Assembly (NCBI RefSeq): GCF_014250515.1
Contig: NZ_CP060202.1
Coordinates: 3,097,001 to 3,161,000, forward strand
Reading direction: 5' to 3'
Length of the DNA: 64,000 nucleotides
DNA from: Hymenobacter sediminicola
Lineage (GTDB): Bacteria; Bacteroidota; Bacteroidia; Cytophagales; Hymenobacteraceae
A program made the translations under genes and the position numbers. This document shows positions 62,600 through 64,000 of the stretch, one piece after another (within the stretch, counting starts at the first letter, position 1; each line of letters opens with the position of its first letter). The notes under the pieces are model-generated. The model was not told the origin of the DNA. It searched no databases and saw only the letters and a program-made list of their open reading frames with translations.

Positions 62600-62872
62600 A
62601 TGTACATCCTGTATCTGCTGCCGGCCAGCATTTCATTCCTGTTGGTTTTCCTGCAGGCGCGCACGCAGGCCAAACGGAATATGCCGCTTATGCTCCATTT
62701 CAGGTGCCATATTCTGGCTGTAGGCGGCCTTAGCAGTCTGTTGGTATACTCGCTTCTATTCAGCTCCCGGTATTCAGCTGTACCATCCGGTGCAGTGTAT
62801 GTGGTGCTTCCTGCCGTGGTGATTCTTCTGCCACTCACCCTCAACTACCTAGCTATTCGCCTGTTTTACTAA
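62600..62872 (+). CDS. Small hypothetical membrane protein
   Basis: A 90-residue protein with three predicted helices (LYLLPASISFLLVFLQA, ILAVGGLSSLLVYSLLFSS and AVYVVLPAVVILLPLTLNYLAI). No conserved catalytic residues. Its gene follows the other small membrane protein after 20 bp. A terminator shared with the convergent aconitase gene lies 78 bases downstream. Confidence 0.7.
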   Translation: MYILYLLPASISFLLVFLQARTQAKRNMPLMLHFRCHILAVGGLSSLLVYSLLFSSRYSAVPSGAVYVVLPAVVILLPLTLNYLAIRLFY

Positions 62873-62949
62873 ATCCACACTGCTGGCAGTGAAACAGTGT
62901 AGCTTGAGAGTCACTGCCTACTACATACTCAGCTCTGAACTGTTGCCAC

Positions 62950-62988
62950 AAAAAAGGCCGCCTCCCAAGCAGGAAAGCGGCCTTTTTT
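62950..62988. terminator. Bidirectional terminator between membrane proteins and aconitase
   Basis: AAAAAAGGCCGC / GCGGCCTTTTTT stem with a 15-base loop and runs of A and T at either end. Confidence 0.85.
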
Positions 62989-63008
62989 ATAAAAAGCTAG
63001 ATTCAGAA

Positions 63009-64000
63009 TTACTTCTGCGACAGTTGTGCTTCGCCCGACTCTTTCAGACGAATCAGGTTCAGGGCCGAGCCAGCTTTGAACCACTCAATCTGGCCTTCAT
63101 TGTAGGTGTGGTTCACCGTGATGAGGTCGGTGTCACCGTCGGCGTGGTGCAGACGGATCTGCAGGGGCTTGCCGGGGGCAAACTCCGTCAGGCCAATGAT
63201 GTCGAACGTGTCGTCCTCCTCAATCAGGTCGTAATCGGCCTTGTTGGCGAAGGTGAGGCCCAGCATGCCCTGCTTCTTGAGGTTGGTTTCGTGAATCCGG
63301 GCGAAGCTCTTCACCAGGATAGCACGCACGCCCAAGTGGCGGGGCTCCATGGCAGCGTGCTCGCGCGAGCTACCTTCACCGTAGTTCTCGTCGCCTACTA
63401 CAATTGACCCGATGCCTTGAGCTTTGTAGTTACGCGCCACCGCCGGTACTGGTGAGTATGGCGTGCCTTGGGTCAGGCCATCTTTCACCGAGTTGGCTTC
63501 GCCGTTGAAGGCGTTGATGGCCCCGATGAGCATGTTATTGGAGATATTGTCCAAGTGGCCGCGGTATTTCAGCCACGGGCCGGCCATCGAAATGTGGTCG
63601 GTGGTGCACTTGCCCTGGGCCTTGATGAGCAGGCGCAACCCTTTCAGGTCGGTGCCTTCCCACGGCTTGAACGGGTCGAGCAGTTGCAGACGGTCGGAAG
63701 TAGGCGCTACTAGTACCTGCACGCCCGAGCCATCGGCAGCGGGGGCCTGGAAACCGGCATCTTCTACGGCAAAACCAGCGGGTGGCAGCTCAATGCCCTG
63801 CGGCTCGTCGAACTTCACCTGCTGGCCGTCTTTGGTCGTCAGCGTGTCGGTGAGAGGGTTGAAAGTCAGGTCGCCGGCAATGGCGAAGGCCGTCACGATT
63901 TCGGGCGAAGCCACGAAGGCGTGGGTGTTCGGGTTGCCGTCGTTGCGCTTGGCAAAGTTGCGGTTGAAGCTCGTGATGATGGAGTTACGGCGCTTCGGGT
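63009..64000 (-). CDS. Aconitate hydratase, C-terminal part
   Basis: The coding frame is open from the window edge (64000) to a stop at 63009; about 330 C-terminal residues are visible. Family hallmarks: [64 protein letters not shown] and [20 protein letters not shown], from the swivelling domain of mitochondrial-type aconitase. It converts citrate to isocitrate in the TCA cycle, using an Fe-S cluster whose Cys ligands are outside the window. Confidence 0.95.
   Translation of the reverse strand, partial: PKRRNSIITSFNRNFAKRNDGNPNTHAFVASPEIVTAFAIAGDLTFNPLTDTLTTKDGQQVKFDEPQGIELPPAGFAVEDAGFQAPAADGSGVQVLVAPTSDRLQLLDPFKPWEGTDLKGLRLLIKAQGKCTTDHISMAGPWLKYRGHLDNISNNMLIGAINAFNGEANSVKDGLTQGTPYSPVPAVARNYKAQGIGSIVVGDENYGEGSSREHAAMEPRHLGVRAILVKSFARIHETNLKKQGMLGLTFANKADYDLIEEDDTFDIIGLTEFAPGKPLQIRLHHADGDTDLITVNHTYNEGQIEWFKAGSALNLIRLKESGEAQLSQK

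Overview
The window is a GC-rich chromosomal segment of a Bacteroidota bacterium of the Cytophagales, most likely Hymenobacter or a close relative. Three signs support this. Three secreted proteins end in a type IX secretion (T9SS) sorting domain. Promoters fit the Bacteroidota pattern TTTG-N19-TAnnTTTG; the clearest precedes tRNA-Arg. Several genes belong to typical Bacteroidota families: SSS sugar symporter next to xylAB, PASTA protein next to a D-Ala-D-Ala ligase, TonB-dependent receptor, LytS/LytTR pair, and SusA-like amylase. No integrase, transposase, CRISPR array or rRNA operon was seen. The content is mostly core metabolism, transport, stress defence and secreted enzymes.

Layout. 1-6457: pentose utilisation (end of a GH43 xylosidase, xylB, xylA, SSS symporter, convergent LacI-type regulator). 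6625-10931: ClC channel, tRNA-Ile2(CAU), HAD phosphatase, M50 protease and a membrane protein. 11030-15961: pgk, then an unusual 899-residue protein made of two D-Ala-D-Ala-ligase-like ATP-grasp halves, followed by a PASTA protein. 16131-21349: T9SS cargo, rhodanese, OhrR/Ohr peroxide defence, NADP-dependent reductase and a DJ-1/PfpI protein. 21428-26190: minus-strand DUF4304 protein, RecQ, a phage-like putative ssDNA-annealing protein, a structured non-coding stretch and a LolD-type ATPase. 26377-29500: GH113 enzyme, sucC and a second Ohr. 29646-34916: tRNA-Arg(CCG), a gene-poor stretch, SulP transporter with a hairpin-containing leader, GH13 amylase and fasciclin protein. 35127-41489: secreted endonuclease I, universal stress proteins, two acetyltransferases and two small disordered proteins. 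41602-47600: TonB-dependent receptor, minisatellite, membrane protein, sorbosone-dehydrogenase-like protein and DctA. 47616-53353: NUDIX, small proteins, TonB-like protein, alpha/beta hydrolase, LytS/LytTR pair and lipoprotein. 53419-64000: PaaN-like aldehyde dehydrogenase, T9SS subtilase, umuDC with a probable operator, small gene, carbonic anhydrase, DUF2459 protein, two small membrane proteins and the 3' end of aconitase.

How they fit together. The xylosidase, xylulokinase, isomerase and symporter form a route from xylo-oligosaccharides to xylulose-5-phosphate, probably under the adjacent LacI regulator. OhrR/Ohr, the second Ohr, DJ-1, universal stress proteins and UmuDC make an oxidative and DNA-damage stress theme. 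Convergent genes are commonly separated by strong bidirectional hairpin terminators.

The most unusual observations are: the fused double ligase; a four-stem-loop candidate ncRNA at 25264-25472; a family of about 90-bp dispersed palindromes (27527, 46164, half copy 44029, divergent copy 19518); a 25-bp dyad before umuD; and a terminator-like hairpin in the leader of the SulP gene. All functional calls come from reading the sequence; no database search was run.
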